A stretch of DNA of 49,218 nt from Sulfurimonas sp. CG01_land_8_20_14_3_00_36_23 (GTDB lineage: Bacteria; Campylobacterota; Campylobacteria; Campylobacterales; Sulfurimonadaceae). Location of the stretch: contig PETN01000019.1 of the NCBI GenBank assembly GCA_002781365.1, positions 1 through 49,218 of the forward strand. The letters run 5' to 3'. A program made the translations under genes and the position numbers. How positions within the stretch are numbered: the first letter of the stretch is position 1; each line of letters opens with the position of its first letter. This document shows, piece after piece, positions 33,432-43,500 of the stretch. The notes beneath the pieces are model-generated. The model made no database searches. It was not told the DNA's origin and saw only the letters and a list, made by a program, of their open reading frames with translations.

Positions 33432-34336
33432 TTTTTACCTCTTGCTTTACCTTTATCTTTCCAGTTAGCTGTCTCTCTAACTTTACCTTTGCCTTTTTCT
33501 TTATTGTTAGCTGTCTCTCTAACTTTTTCTTTACCTTTACTTTTTTCTTTACTGTTAGCTGTCTCTTTAGCTTTTTTATCTTCCGCTTTCATAAATGTAA
33601 AGAGCGCTGCATATTCGCTTCTACTTAAAAATCTTGATTTTCCAGTTGGAAGATTATTAAGCTCTATCTCTGCAAAACTTACTCTTTTCAAGTCCGCAAC
33701 TTCAGCTCCAAAGTGAGCAAAAAATCTTCGAATCTCACGATTTTGACCCTCAGAAATTGCTATTTTTAAAACAGAGTAGTTATGCTCGCTTTTTTGAATC
33801 TTGTAGCCTAAGAAAGGGGCAAAGGTCATAGAAGTTACACTGCTGTGAGAGTGTCCGCCAGCAGTTGCATCTGTCAACTCTAAACCATTGAGCATAGCCT
33901 CTTCCATGATAGGAGTTATTTCGCCTTTTATCTTCACTTTATAGATTCGCTCCAAGTTTGAAGTCATCAGTGCCGTTGCAATTTTTGAAGCATCTGTGAG
34001 GAGTAAAACACCTTCAGTTGCATAGTCAAGTCTTCCAACAGGAACAAAGTGTTTGTACTCTTTATCGAGAGTATCATAGATAGTTCTTCGACCTCTTGGG
34101 TCATTTTTTGTTACAAGCTCACCTTTTGGTTTGTTGTAAACGATAACTGTATATTTATCTTTAGGAGTGATTTTTTTGCCGCTTACATAAACGACATCCT
34201 CTTTCTCATCAACCTGTGTTGAGAGATTTTCTTGAATCTCTCCGTTGACTCTCACATATCCATCTTGGATAGCTTTGTCTGCTTCTCTTCTTGAGTAGCT
34301 TGAGTTGTGTGCAATGTATTTGTTCAATCGCATCAT
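33428..34336 (-). CDS. Ribosomal pseudouridine synthase, RluB/RsuA family, with a basic repeat tail
   Basis: An S4 RNA-binding domain (residues 1-60, MRLNKYIAHNSSYSRREADKAI) is followed by the catalytic domain with GRLDYATEG, where D104 is the active Asp, and GQNREIRRFF near 205. The tail (about 250-302) is almost pure Lys/Glu/Gly/Ala and repeats ETANxKEKxKGK three times, encoded by an imperfect tandem DNA repeat. It starts in an ATGA overlap with kdsD. Target U in 23S or 16S rRNA is not resolvable; RluB is favoured. Confidence 0.88.
   Translation of the reverse strand: MMRLNKYIAHNSSYSRREADKAIQDGYVRVNGEIQENLSTQVDEKEDVVYVSGKKITPKDKYTVIVYNKPKGELVTKNDPRGRRTIYDTLDKEYKHFVPVGRLDYATEGVLLLTDASKIATALMTSNLERIYKVKIKGEITPIMEEAMLNGLELTDATAGGHSHSSVTSMTFAPFLGYKIQKSEHNYSVLKIAISEGQNREIRRFFAHFGAEVADLKRVSFAEIELNNLPTGKSRFLSRSEYAALFTFMKAEDKKAKETANSKEKSKGKEKVRETANNKEKGKGKVRETANWKDKGKARGKK
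33436..33580 (-). repeat. Imperfect tandem repeat encoding the ETANxKEKxKGK tail
   Basis: Three near-copies of a roughly 40-50 base unit built on GCTGTCTCTCTAACTTT (plus-strand sense) encode the Lys-rich C-terminus of the pseudouridine synthase. Repeat number may vary between strains. Confidence 0.7.
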
Positions 34337-35298
34337 TGTAATATGCCTTTTTCAATCAGCGTGTGAAGATGGAGCACGCCTTTTATCTTTTTATTTTTAT
34401 CTGTAATTACTAAAAGTTGTATCTTTTTCTCTTCTATAAGAACGAGTGCTTCACTCGCGAGCATATCTTCATCTTCTAAAGTTGCAGGATTGAGTGTTGC
34501 ATACTCCAAAACATTGGATTCAAGTGAAAAGTCATCTCGTAAAAGTGCACGGCGAATATCGCCATCACTGACAAGTGCAATCAAGCGATCTTCTTTGTCT
34601 GTTACGAGAACTGTTCCAAGTCTGCCTTCACTGATTTTGAGGATAGCCTCTTTTGCTTTTGTATCTTGCGAAACGATCGGCAGATTTTTCGTCTGCATCA
34701 GGTTACTCACCTTCACAAAAAGTTTTTTTCCTAAAGCTCCACCTGGGTGAAACGAAGCAAAATCACTCTTTTTAAAATCTCTAGCTTTCATAAGACAAAC
34801 TGCAAGAGCATCTCCCAAAGCAAGGGTGAGTGTTGTAGAACTTGTCGGTGCGATATTAAGAGGGCAAGCCTCTTTGGTTACAACGACATCTATCACCAAG
34901 TCACTATATTGTCCGAGGGTAGAGTTTCTATCTCTTGTCATTCCGATAAGAGGCGTGTTAAACCTTTTGATATGAGGTAAAATGGAGCTGAGTTCTTCAC
35001 TCTCTCCACTGTAGCTTATAGCGATTACAACATCATTTTTACCAATCATTCCCAAGTCGCCATGAAGTGCTTCTGTCGGGTGAAGAAAAAAACTAGGTGT
35101 TCCTGTAGAGGCAAAAGTTGCCGCCATTTTAGCCCCGATAAGACCAGATTTTCCAACACCTGTTATAACAAGTTTCCCACTGCACGCAAGTACCATTGCA
35201 ACAGCTTTATCAAAAACATCAGTGATATTTTCTGCGGCTTGAAGCAAGGTTTGTGCTTCTATATTTAAGGTCTCTTTCGCAATCTCTTTGTAATTCAT
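34333..35298 (-). CDS. kdsD: Arabinose-5-phosphate isomerase, KpsF/GutQ type
   Basis: 321 residues. The SIS domain (about 30-165) has VITGVGKSGLIGAKMAATFASTGTPSFFLHPTEALHGDLGMI, and two CBS domains follow (about 200-320). It makes arabinose-5-phosphate for Kdo in LPS. The start chosen is ATG 35298 (MNYKEIAKETL, matching relatives), not the in-frame ATG 45 bases upstream that overlaps the patatin gene. Confidence 0.9.
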   Translation of the reverse strand: MNYKEIAKETLNIEAQTLLQAAENITDVFDKAVAMVLACSGKLVITGVGKSGLIGAKMAATFASTGTPSFFLHPTEALHGDLGMIGKNDVVIAISYSGESEELSSILPHIKRFNTPLIGMTRDRNSTLGQYSDLVIDVVVTKEACPLNIAPTSSTTLTLALGDALAVCLMKARDFKKSDFASFHPGGALGKKLFVKVSNLMQTKNLPIVSQDTKAKEAILKISEGRLGTVLVTDKEDRLIALVSDGDIRRALLRDDFSLESNVLEYATLNPATLEDEDMLASEALVLIEEKKIQLLVITDKNKKIKGVLHLHTLIEKGILQ

Positions 35299-35321
35299 AG
35301 CGGTATTATATCCTCTTTTAC

Positions 35322-36098
35322 TTACAGCTGAGACGCACACCACTCTAGACCTTTTTCGTACCCTAAATCAAAGCCGCTTTGGAGCTTGTTTAGTGAGAAC
35401 ATTTTTATATCACTTAGCTCTTTTGGGGCGATATACCATTTGCATTTTTTTATATCTTGGTGCAGTGTTGAACTAAAGAGGAGTTGTAAAACAGTTCTTA
35501 TAAGAGAGAGAAAGTTGTCTTTACGCGCTATTTTATAGGGCATAAGATTGATGCCCAAAATCGGGTAGTTATATTTTAAAAGAGGCGTTGTTGGCATAAG
35601 GTTTAAAATGCCTCCATCCCCTAAAAGTTTATCTTTATCTTTAATAGGTTTAAAAATTGGAATCAGTGCGCAAGAGGCTAGGATGAGTGTCCGACCCTCA
35701 CCCTCATTTGCATAGATAATTTCATGATTCGTTATGTCAGTTATGCAGGCATAAAAGGGAATGTGAGTCTCATTGAGATTTGCAAGAGGAAAGAGTTTGG
35801 AGATGACATCTGCTTTGTAGTCGATGCAAAAGAGACTTTTACGAAGCCAGTTGAACTTAAAAATATCTCTAAACTCTTGTGATTTGAGGATTTCTAGTAC
35901 TTCTCTTGGCGAAGTTCCACATGCCAAAGCTCCGCCGACTACAGCGCCTGCACTTGTTCCGCTGATAGCTTTTATCTCTACTCCATTTTCTAGCAGAGCC
36001 TCTATAAATCCAAGATGAAAAGTCCCTCGTGCAGCTCCACCTGAGAGCGCTAAAGCTATCTCTAGTGCTGGTTTGGTTGGAGTTCTATGATGATCCAT
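35322..36098 (-). CDS. Patatin-like phospholipase (RssA-type)
   Basis: 258 residues with the oxyanion motif GGAARG near 20, the nucleophile elbow GTSAG near 47-51, and the catalytic Asp in DGGI. A serine lipid hydrolase of unknown substrate. It overlaps the LpxH-like gene by 37 bases, so they are probably co-transcribed with kdsD and rluB. An exact dispersed motif at 35915 encodes ACGT. Confidence 0.88.
   Translation of the reverse strand: MDHHRTPTKPALEIALALSGGAARGTFHLGFIEALLENGVEIKAISGTSAGAVVGGALACGTSPREVLEILKSQEFRDIFKFNWLRKSLFCIDYKADVISKLFPLANLNETHIPFYACITDITNHEIIYANEGEGRTLILASCALIPIFKPIKDKDKLLGDGGILNLMPTTPLLKYNYPILGINLMPYKIARKDNFLSLIRTVLQLLFSSTLHQDIKKCKWYIAPKELSDIKMFSLNKLQSGFDLGYEKGLEWCASQL
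35915..35925 (-). repeat. GGCATGTGGAA dispersed motif, exact copy
   Basis: Exact copy in the sense orientation of the patatin-like gene. Confidence 0.9.
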
Positions 36099-36805
36099 TG
36101 TCCATCCATCGTCTCAACAACTGCACTACAGTTTTCGACCCAATCACCGCAATTTAAGTACTGAATTTCATCTATCATTTTGTTCTCTGCTTTATGAATA
36201 TGTCCACAGATTATGCCATCATATCCTTTGTTTCTTGCATGGGCGGTTAAGATATCTTCAAAGCCAGTGATGAAACTTACCGATTTTTTGATGTTGTCTT
36301 TTACATATTTTGAAAGTGACCAGTATCTCCCGACACCGACAACTTTTCTCGCTCTGTTTATGGCTTTGTTGAGGTGCAAAAGCAGATCATAACCAACATC
36401 TCCAATGTAAGTGAGCCATTTTTTACTCATTGTAATCGAGTCAAAAAAATCTCCGTGCGTTACGAAATATTTCTTTCCATTGATGCCATGATGGATAAAA
36501 TCGTTTGCAATTGTCAGACGTTCCCCTAAAAGTATGGGAAGAAAAGGGCGCAAAAATTCATCATGATTCCCAGTGATATAAACAACTTCAGTCCCTTTTC
36601 TGGCTTTTCTGAGAATCTTTTGAATCACATCGGAGCTTGATTGTGACCAGTTAAATTTACGCTTGATTGCCCAGCCATCTATGATGTCTCCAACTAAGTA
36701 GAGATAGTCGGATTCATTGTCTTTTAAAAACTCTAATAGCTTTTCAGATTGTGAGAACTTTGTCCCCAAGTGAACATCAGATATAAAGATTGATTTATAG
36801 TGCAC
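36062..36805 (-). CDS. LpxH-like metallophosphoesterase (UDP-2,3-diacylglucosamine diphosphatase family)
   Basis: 247 residues with the calcineurin-like metal motifs SDVHLG (9-14), GDIIDGW, GNHDEFL, HGDFFD and GHIHKAE. The proteins closest to this pattern in Campylobacterota are annotated as UDP-2,3-diacylglucosamine diphosphatase for lipid A, but the family also contains other hydrolases. Upstream partner of patatin and kdsD, which supports an envelope role. Confidence 0.82.
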   Translation of the reverse strand: MHYKSIFISDVHLGTKFSQSEKLLEFLKDNESDYLYLVGDIIDGWAIKRKFNWSQSSSDVIQKILRKARKGTEVVYITGNHDEFLRPFLPILLGERLTIANDFIHHGINGKKYFVTHGDFFDSITMSKKWLTYIGDVGYDLLLHLNKAINRARKVVGVGRYWSLSKYVKDNIKKSVSFITGFEDILTAHARNKGYDGIICGHIHKAENKMIDEIQYLNCGDWVENCSAVVETMDGQWIIIELQPNQH

Positions 36806-36865
36806 AGTTTTATAGGTATCCTTATTTAATATGTGAAATTTTATAGCAGGGAGGCTACAGCAAGG

Positions 36866-36894
36866 TTACATTTGTAATCTTGCTTGGATATAAT
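36866..36894 (+). promoter_or_regulatory. Promoter of purN
   Basis: TTACAT at 36866-36871, a 17-base spacer, then TATAAT at 36889-36894. Transcription would start at about 36901, next to the purN ATG at 36902. Confidence 0.65.
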
Positions 36895-36901
36895 GCCGTT
36901 T

Positions 36902-37453
36902 ATGAAAAAAATAGTTATATTATTCAGCGGTAATGGGTTTAATGCACAAAATATTGTTCAAACACTCCATCAAAAAGAGTGTTTTGTGGCATGTGGAATT
37001 ACAAACAACAGAGATGCCAAAGGGCTTGAAAAACTTCAAACACTTGGTGTAAAAACAGAGCTGCTTGAACATACAAACTTTGATTCACGAGAGGCATTTG
37101 ATGCTGAACTTGTCAAAATTATCGACGCGTACAAACCCGACTTAGTGGTTCTAAGCGGCTTTATGAGAATCCTGAGTGAAGTTTTCACAAACAGCGTGCG
37201 CGCTATCAACATTCACCCCTCTCTGCTTCCAAAGTTTAAAGGTGCTCAGGCGATTGAGAGAAGCTTTGAGAGTTTAGACAAGGAGTGTGGAGTGAGTGTT
37301 CATTGGGTGAGTAGTGAGTTAGATGGTGGCGAACTTATCATGCAAAAGAGCTTTTTTAAGCAGACAAATGAGAGCTTAGAGAGTTTTTCTGCTAAAATCA
37401 AGCAAATAGAATATGAAATTATGCCAGAAGCGATTTTAAAGGTTCTAGGCTAA
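36902..37453 (+). CDS. purN: Phosphoribosylglycinamide formyltransferase
   Basis: 183 residues. LFSGNGFNAQNIV at the N-terminus binds substrate, and INIHPSLLPKFKGAQAIERSF carries the Asn and His of the active site, followed by GVSVHWVSSELDGG with the catalytic Asp. It makes FGAR in purine synthesis. ATG 36902 is chosen because relatives begin MKKIVIL; ATG 36893 and TTG 36884 overlap the -10 box. No ribosome binding site fits, which suggests a leaderless or near-leaderless mRNA. Confidence 0.9.
   Translation: MKKIVILFSGNGFNAQNIVQTLHQKECFVACGITNNRDAKGLEKLQTLGVKTELLEHTNFDSREAFDAELVKIIDAYKPDLVVLSGFMRILSEVFTNSVRAINIHPSLLPKFKGAQAIERSFESLDKECGVSVHWVSSELDGGELIMQKSFFKQTNESLESFSAKIKQIEYEIMPEAILKVLG
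36988..36998 (+). repeat. GGCATGTGGAA dispersed motif, exact copy
   Basis: Exact copy in purN, encoding ACGI. Confidence 0.9.
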
Positions 37454-37484
37454 TGAAAAGACAAATACAAAGGAGAAGTAATAT

Positions 37485-38219
37485 ATGAGAAACGTAATAG
37501 GAAAATTTCAGAGCAGTATTAATAGCTTAAAAGTTGAAGAGAGAGCACTCTACTGCAATACACTTATCTTAGGAGAAGAGGGTTCAGGAAAAACAAACCT
37601 CGCTTGTAAAATAAGAAACTTCGTCATCGACAACAGTGTCCCAACTATCTATATAGATTTCGCGGATTCCAATGAAGATGAGATTGAAGAGAGATACAAA
37701 GATGTCCATTTTAACTATGTGCGTTTTGATGAGAGTGAAGCATTTTTAGCAGAGTTAAATAAATTGGTTTCAGAGAAAAAACATATCTATATGTCCGTAG
37801 ATCCAAGCTATTTTTCGACTAAAAGAGGTGTAAGAAGTAAACTTACACAAACACTTCAGTTGGAAGCTCTTTTAGAGAACTATTACTATTTTTTCCATGA
37901 CATTAAAAATCTCGATGGTTTCTACACAAAGTTTGAAGACTTCTTGTTTTACATGCTGAGTTTTTTAAATATGAAAAAATATGGACTTACTTTTCTTGCA
38001 CAGCCACATGAAGTTTTTGAGAGCCCTCAGTTAAAACTTCTTTTTACTCTGCTTTACATCGGAAAGTGTTCAAACTTGGAGTATTTTAATACAGCTGAGT
38101 TGAAAAACCTGCCAAAAAATATGTTCTACTATCAGTATAGAACACCGCACCGTACTATTTTGTTTAACGATATTGTAAGCGATATTGTAAATATTGATGA
38201 GTACATTTTAAAAGATTAA
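37485..38219 (+). CDS. P-loop ATPase of unknown function
   Basis: 244 residues. Walker A GEEGSGKTNLA is at about 29-39, and a Walker B-like stretch HIYMSVD lies near 104-110. The rest is not recognised; it resembles HerA/VirD4-like or ATP-binding proteins only in the P-loop region. AAAGGAG precedes the ATG. Two bases separate its stop from nnrD, so the two are co-transcribed with purN and thiG. Confidence 0.7.
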   Translation: MRNVIGKFQSSINSLKVEERALYCNTLILGEEGSGKTNLACKIRNFVIDNSVPTIYIDFADSNEDEIEERYKDVHFNYVRFDESEAFLAELNKLVSEKKHIYMSVDPSYFSTKRGVRSKLTQTLQLEALLENYYYFFHDIKNLDGFYTKFEDFLFYMLSFLNMKKYGLTFLAQPHEVFESPQLKLLFTLLYIGKCSNLEYFNTAELKNLPKNMFYYQYRTPHRTILFNDIVSDIVNIDEYILKD

Positions 38220-38221
38220 AA

Positions 38222-39613
38222 ATGCAAAAACTATTTGACGAACTTGGTTCACTTGACAGGCGCTGTTGTGAAGCGTTTGCTCTGAGTGAAGATATTCTTA
38301 TGGAGCATGCGGCACAAGGGATGTCCGAATATATTCGTCAAAATTTTGCTCTCAACTCGAAAGTGATTGTGGCATGTGGAAGTGGAAACAATGGAGCGGA
38401 TGGACTTGCTCTTGCAAGACTTCTTCATGCGGATTACCAAGTAGAGATTTTTTATGCCAAAGAACCAAGTTCGCAGATGGCTCTCCTTCAAGCAAAGCGT
38501 GTCCAAGCGCTCCACATTTCCACATGCCAAGAACTTAGCAGTTGTGATGTTTTAGTTGATGCCATTATTGGCACAGGACTCAGCGGAAGTTTTAATGCAG
38601 AGATAGATTCGATTTTAAAAGAGATGAACAAACTTCAAGCTTTTAAAATTGCCTGCGACATTCCCTCAGGTATCCAATCAAACGGTATCTGCGCTCAAAA
38701 TTGCTTCGTTGCAGATGTCTCACTCACGATGGGTGCTTTAAAAAAGAGTATGTTCTTAGATGAGGCGAAAGCCTTTGTCGGAGAGATAAAAGTTTTGGAT
38801 TTAGGCGTTTCACGCAGAGTATATGAAGGGGATTCAAACTGGAACTTACTCGATTTGGAGGATTTAAAACTTCCACATAGAGGAGAGAAAGATTCTCATA
38901 AAGGAAGCTACGGACATCTCGCTTTGGCATGTGGAAACAAAGCAGGGGCAAGTATTATAAGCGCGCAGAGTGCTTTGCGTTTTGGTGCTGGTTTGGTGAC
39001 ACTTGTCGGTTATGAAAATGTGCAGATTCCAGAGATACTTATGTACTCACATGCTCTACCTGCAAACACAACTGCTTTGGCATGTGGAATGGGTTTAGGG
39101 AATGAATTTAGTGAAGTGGAACTAGAGAACTTTTTAGACAATTCCCTTCCAATGGTTGCGGATGCAGATATTTTCCACATGCCAATCCTGAAAAAAATCC
39201 TTCAAAGAGAAGATATAGTTTTAACTCCACATGCCAAAGAGTTTGTCTCTCTTTTGAAGATAACGGGCATCGCAGATGTTACAGTTGAGGAGTTGCAGAA
39301 AAACCGCTTTAAATATGTAGAGGCGTTCTGCGCACAATTTCCACATGCCACACTTCTCTTAAAAGGTGCGAATGTTATCTTGGCATGTGGAAATGCTTTT
39401 TACATCAATCCACATGGCACATCTGCCTTGGCAAAAGGTGGAAGTGGCGATGTTCTAAGCGGGCTTGTTGGCGCACTTTTAGCGCAGGGTTACACACCTC
39501 TTCAAGCTGCTATCCATGCCTCTTTGGCACATACAAAATTGGCGATAAACTATAAGGGTGCTGATTTTTCACTTACTCCTCGTGAGTTGATAGAAGGGAT
39601 AGCTAATCTATAA
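38222..39613 (+). CDS. nnrD: Bifunctional NAD(P)H-hydrate epimerase / ADP-dependent dehydratase
   Basis: 463 residues. The N-terminal YjeF_N epimerase domain (1-205) has VACGSGNNGADGLALARLL and DAIIGTGLSG. The C-terminal carbohydrate-kinase-like dehydratase domain (about 220-463) has GSYGHLALACGNKAGA, LTPHAKEF and HGTSALAKGGSGDVLSGLVGALLAQG. It repairs hydrated NADH and NADPH. The gene holds seven exact dispersed motifs plus one with a mismatch, by far the densest stretch in the window. The motifs are read in different frames (ACGS, STCQ, ACGN, ACGM, FHMP, PHAT). Confidence 0.92.
   Translation: MQKLFDELGSLDRRCCEAFALSEDILMEHAAQGMSEYIRQNFALNSKVIVACGSGNNGADGLALARLLHADYQVEIFYAKEPSSQMALLQAKRVQALHISTCQELSSCDVLVDAIIGTGLSGSFNAEIDSILKEMNKLQAFKIACDIPSGIQSNGICAQNCFVADVSLTMGALKKSMFLDEAKAFVGEIKVLDLGVSRRVYEGDSNWNLLDLEDLKLPHRGEKDSHKGSYGHLALACGNKAGASIISAQSALRFGAGLVTLVGYENVQIPEILMYSHALPANTTALACGMGLGNEFSEVELENFLDNSLPMVADADIFHMPILKKILQREDIVLTPHAKEFVSLLKITGIADVTVEELQKNRFKYVEAFCAQFPHATLLLKGANVILACGNAFYINPHGTSALAKGGSGDVLSGLVGALLAQGYTPLQAAIHASLAHTKLAINYKGADFSLTPRELIEGIANL
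38371..39392. repeat. Cluster of seven exact GGCATGTGGAA motifs in nnrD
   Basis: Plus-strand copies start at 38371, 38926, 39079 and 39382. Minus-strand copies occupy 38518-38528, 39173-39183 and 39339-39349. A 10/11 copy lies at 39225-39235. Spacings are irregular (about 45 to 400 bases) and orientation is mixed, unlike a tandem array. Confidence 0.92.
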
Positions 39614-39661
39614 GATTGCTTATGTTATAAGTCATACAACACAAAAGATAGGAATAGAAAT

Positions 39662-40441
39662 ATGAATCACATTTTAAAAATCGGAAAATATGAACTAGGC
39701 TCTCGCCTCATTGTAGGGAGTGGCAAATATAAAGATTTTGAGACAACAAAACTCGCAACACTTGCAAGCGGGAGTGAACTTATTACAGTTGCCGTTCGCC
39801 GTTTAAACATCACAAACCCAGACCAAGAAAATCTTCGCGATACTTTTGCTGGCACAAATGTAAAATTTTTACCAAACTCTGCGGGGTGTGTCACTGCCGA
39901 AGAAGCAATCACAACGTTTAGACTTACACGTGAGGCTACGGGGATTGATTTGATAAAGCTAGAGGTTATCGGAGATACGCAAAAAACACTTTATCCTGAT
40001 GTCTTAGAAACTATCAAAGCGTGTGCAGTTTTAGCCAAAGAGGGTTTTACGATTATGGCATATACTTCAGATGACCCAATCATGGCAAAGCGTTTGGAAG
40101 ATGCAGGCGCACATGCGATAATGCCTCTTGCCGCTCCTATTGGTTCAGGTCTTGGGATTCAAAATCCATACAACATAGTCTTTATTCGTGAAGCGGTTAA
40201 TGTACCTGTGATTGTAGATGCAGGAATCGGGTGTGCAAGTGATGCCGCCTACGCTATGGAGCTTGGGGCTGACGGCATTTTAACCAACACGGCAATAGCA
40301 CAGGCGCAAAACCCTATGTTCATGGCTGAAGCGATGAAACACGCGGTTATCGCAGGTCGTCTCTCTTACCTCTCAGGAAGAATCCCAAAAAGACCTTATG
40401 CAACTGCATCAAGCCCAGTCGATGGAATGATTCAGTTTTAA
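39662..40441 (+). CDS. thiG: Thiazole synthase
   Basis: 259 residues. [17 protein letters not shown] at the start, LIKLEVIGD carrying the Schiff-base Lys near 98, then [16 protein letters not shown] and [25 protein letters not shown] typical of the phosphate-binding TIM barrel. It forms the thiazole of thiamine with ThiS and dehydroglycine or iminoacetate. No other thi gene is in the window. A ribosome binding site GATAGGAATAG precedes the ATG. Confidence 0.95.
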   Translation: MNHILKIGKYELGSRLIVGSGKYKDFETTKLATLASGSELITVAVRRLNITNPDQENLRDTFAGTNVKFLPNSAGCVTAEEAITTFRLTREATGIDLIKLEVIGDTQKTLYPDVLETIKACAVLAKEGFTIMAYTSDDPIMAKRLEDAGAHAIMPLAAPIGSGLGIQNPYNIVFIREAVNVPVIVDAGIGCASDAAYAMELGADGILTNTAIAQAQNPMFMAEAMKHAVIAGRLSYLSGRIPKRPYATASSPVDGMIQF

Positions 40442-40445
40442 CTTC

Positions 40446-40472
40446 AGCATGTGGAAATTTTTAATTTCCACA
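40446..40472 (+). terminator. Hairpin after thiG built on the dispersed motif
   Basis: TGTGGAAATT (40450-40459) and AATTTCCACA (40463-40472) form a perfect 10-bp stem with a 3-base loop. The left arm continues a 10/11 copy of the motif. No T-run follows, so its strength as a terminator is uncertain. Confidence 0.5.
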
Positions 40473-40547
40473 AGATAGCACTTTGCTAGACACTTTCTCG
40501 ATACACTTTCTACTTTTAATTAACCTCTTCTCATCAATCGGAATAGT

Positions 40548-43500
40548 ATGAATAACAGCAATAAAAAAGAGTATGAAAGCTTAACACTTGTCGGTTTGGG
40601 TGCGAGTGCAGGTGGTTTTGAGGCTCTAAAAAAGTTTATCGAAAATATAGAACAAAGTGATAATATCGCTTATGTGATTGTCCAGCATTTAGACCCAAAA
40701 CAGCCGACACTCCTTGGTTCGCTCTTAGAGAGATTTTCTAAGATACCAATTGTTCAGATTACAAACGGTATCTCTCCCAAAGGAGATACTATCTATTTGT
40801 GTCCTCCAAATACTGACCTGCTTATCGAAGATGCCCAATTTTTACTCGTGCCTCCTTCTCAAAAACCCTATCCTAAACCCTCTATCAACAGATTTTTTAA
40901 ATCTCTTGCCTTAGAGAAAAAAGAGAAAGCTATCGGGATTATTCTCAGTGGAACAGGGAGTGATGGGGCGGAGGGCGTGGTCGCCATTAAACAAGCAGGT
41001 GGTTTGGCACTAGCCGAGAATGAAAATGCAAAATATTTCTCTATGCCAAAAGCGGCAATCGATACACATGCCGTAGATGCGGTACTCTCCCCAGACCTTA
41101 TGGCACAGAGAATCATTTTAGCCATCGAAGACCCGAGCTATTTTGAGAAGCATTTTGATGTTTTAGATAACATAGATAAAATTTTCAGACTGCTTAATCA
41201 AAAGAGTGATGTCGATTTTAGCGACTATAAAGAGAGTACGATTTACAGACGTCTGGAGCGAAGGATTTTCGACACGAAGTCTGAAAATGTTGCCGAATAC
41301 ATCACACTTTTACAGCGTTCACCTGCGGAGATTATGAAGCTCAAAAAAGAGCTTCTCATCATCGTCACCTCTTTGTTTCGTGATAAAGAGGCTTTTAAAG
41401 CTCTTGAAGAGAACCTCACAAATCTCATAAAAGAGAAAGAGGAAAATCACATAAGAATCTGGGTAAGTGCCTGTGCGTACGGCGATGAAGCCTACTCAAC
41501 CGCCATCGTTGTAAGTGAAATACTTAAAAAATTAAACCAAAGAAACAAGGTAACCATTTTTGCAACCGACATCAGCGAAGAGGCAATAGACGAAGCGAGG
41601 AACAAAACATACTCAAAAGATGAAATTCGCGAAGTTCCCAAAAGGCTTCAAGAACTCTATTTTCTGGAAAATCATGGAAGATTTATGCCCGTAAAAGAGA
41701 TTCGCGAGATGATAGTTTTCTCAAAGCATGATGTCATAAAAGACCCACCTTTTTTAAACCTTGACCTTGTCAATTGCCGTAATCTACTCATCTATTTTAA
41801 CTCAGAGTTGCAGCAGAGAATACTCAGTATCTTTTACTATGCACTCAAATATGAAGCACTTATGTTTCTTGGGCTCTCAGAGACTATCGGCGCACTGAAA
41901 ACTCTTTTTTCTACGGTGGACTCGAAGTACAAAATTTACCGAAAATCCAATGACATGGGAAGCATAAATATAGAATCTTTTGCCTACTTTCAAAAAAGAG
42001 ATTTTAAAAGAAGCTCTAAAAAAAGCCGTGACGAAGAGAGTGTCTTTGACATAAACAGCTCAGTAAACACAGCGGTAGCAGGCTATTTTGCAGAAAATGG
42101 AATTGTGGTAGATTCCAACGCAAATGCACTTTTTTACAGAGGCGAAAATAGATATATCTCCTACCCGCAAGGTATTGTTACAAGTGATGTGTACAAGCAG
42201 ATTGCCGACTTCTTGAGGTTGGATTTACGTGCAACAATAGCCGAAGCCATTAAAAATGAGAGCGTTGCAACCTCGAAAAAAATCAGACTTTTACCTATGA
42301 CGCAGGAGAGAAACTATGTGGTCATTACTGTTTTTCCTCTCACAAAAAACAAACTCTCAGAGAACAGTTTTTTTGTTACCTTTACGGAGATAAGCGAAAA
42401 AAGTGAGAAAGAAATTTCTATTAAAAAACTCAAAACCTTGGGTGTTGAAGAGGTGAATGTTTTAGAAAGCGAACTCGCTTCCATAAAAGAGCGGTTGCAA
42501 ATCACTATCGAAGAGCTTGAGACTTCAAACGAAGAGTTGCAAAGTACAAATGAGGAACTCCAAAGCACAAATGAGGAGTTGGAGACTTCAAACGAGGAGC
42601 TTCAAAGCACAAATGAGGAGCTTCACACGGTCAATGATGAGTTGGAGTTTAAGAACAATGAGTTAGCCTTCGTCAACGAAGCTTTACATGAAGTTGTCGA
42701 AGTTGTCAATACAAATGTACTCATTTTAGATAAAAATCTAGACCTCTTTTTACATACAAAAGGGATAGAAAAGTTTTTTAAAATCAACTTTTTATCCAAG
42801 CGAATTAACCTCAATGACATCATCTTTAACTCTGAAGTGACTATTCCAAACCTCTTTGAAAATGTGAAAAATGTCATTAAAAACGAAAAAGATGTCAACC
42901 ACGATTTGATTATAAATAAGCGGATTTACTGGTTTCAGATAAAAAGAATCCGTTTTTCAAGCGATGAGTACGGCGTAGTTATAGGCTTTACGGACAAAAC
43001 AGAAATCATACGAAATCAAGAGATAATGTTCCAGCAATCTAAGCTTGCAAGCATGGGAGAGATGATAGGAAATATCGCTCATCAGTGGAGACAACCCTTA
43101 AACTCGCTCTCTTTGAACCTTTTTGCCTTAGAGAAAAAGTTTGACACAGAGACGGTGGATAAACAATCTTTCGTCTCTTTTTCAACAAAAACAAGAAAAA
43201 CGATTGAGCACATGTCCGATACCATTAATGATTTTAGAGATTTTTTCAACCCAAACAAAGACCAGCACTTTTTCTCTTTGAGTAATGTTTTGGAAAAAAC
43301 AAAAACATTCATAAAAGATGCTTTTATCAACATCGACATCTCTATTCCTGCAAAAACGCAGAGCGATGTTGAGATATATGGGTATGAAAATGAGTTTGCA
43401 CAGGTCATCATCAACATTTTAAACAACTCAAAAGATGCCATAGAAAAAAACAAGATAGCAAAAGGGTTTATCAATATCACTGTTTCAAAAAAACAAGACG

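Noticed and set aside
33489-33716. Plus-strand frame with repeated SLLLAVSL segments
   Set aside because: It is the reverse complement of the Lys-rich repeat tail of the pseudouridine synthase; the apparent membrane helices are an artefact of that.
38371-39392. CRISPR array
   Set aside because: The repeats are only 11-12 bases, irregularly spaced, in both orientations and inside a coding gene. No array of regular direct repeats is seen anywhere in the window.
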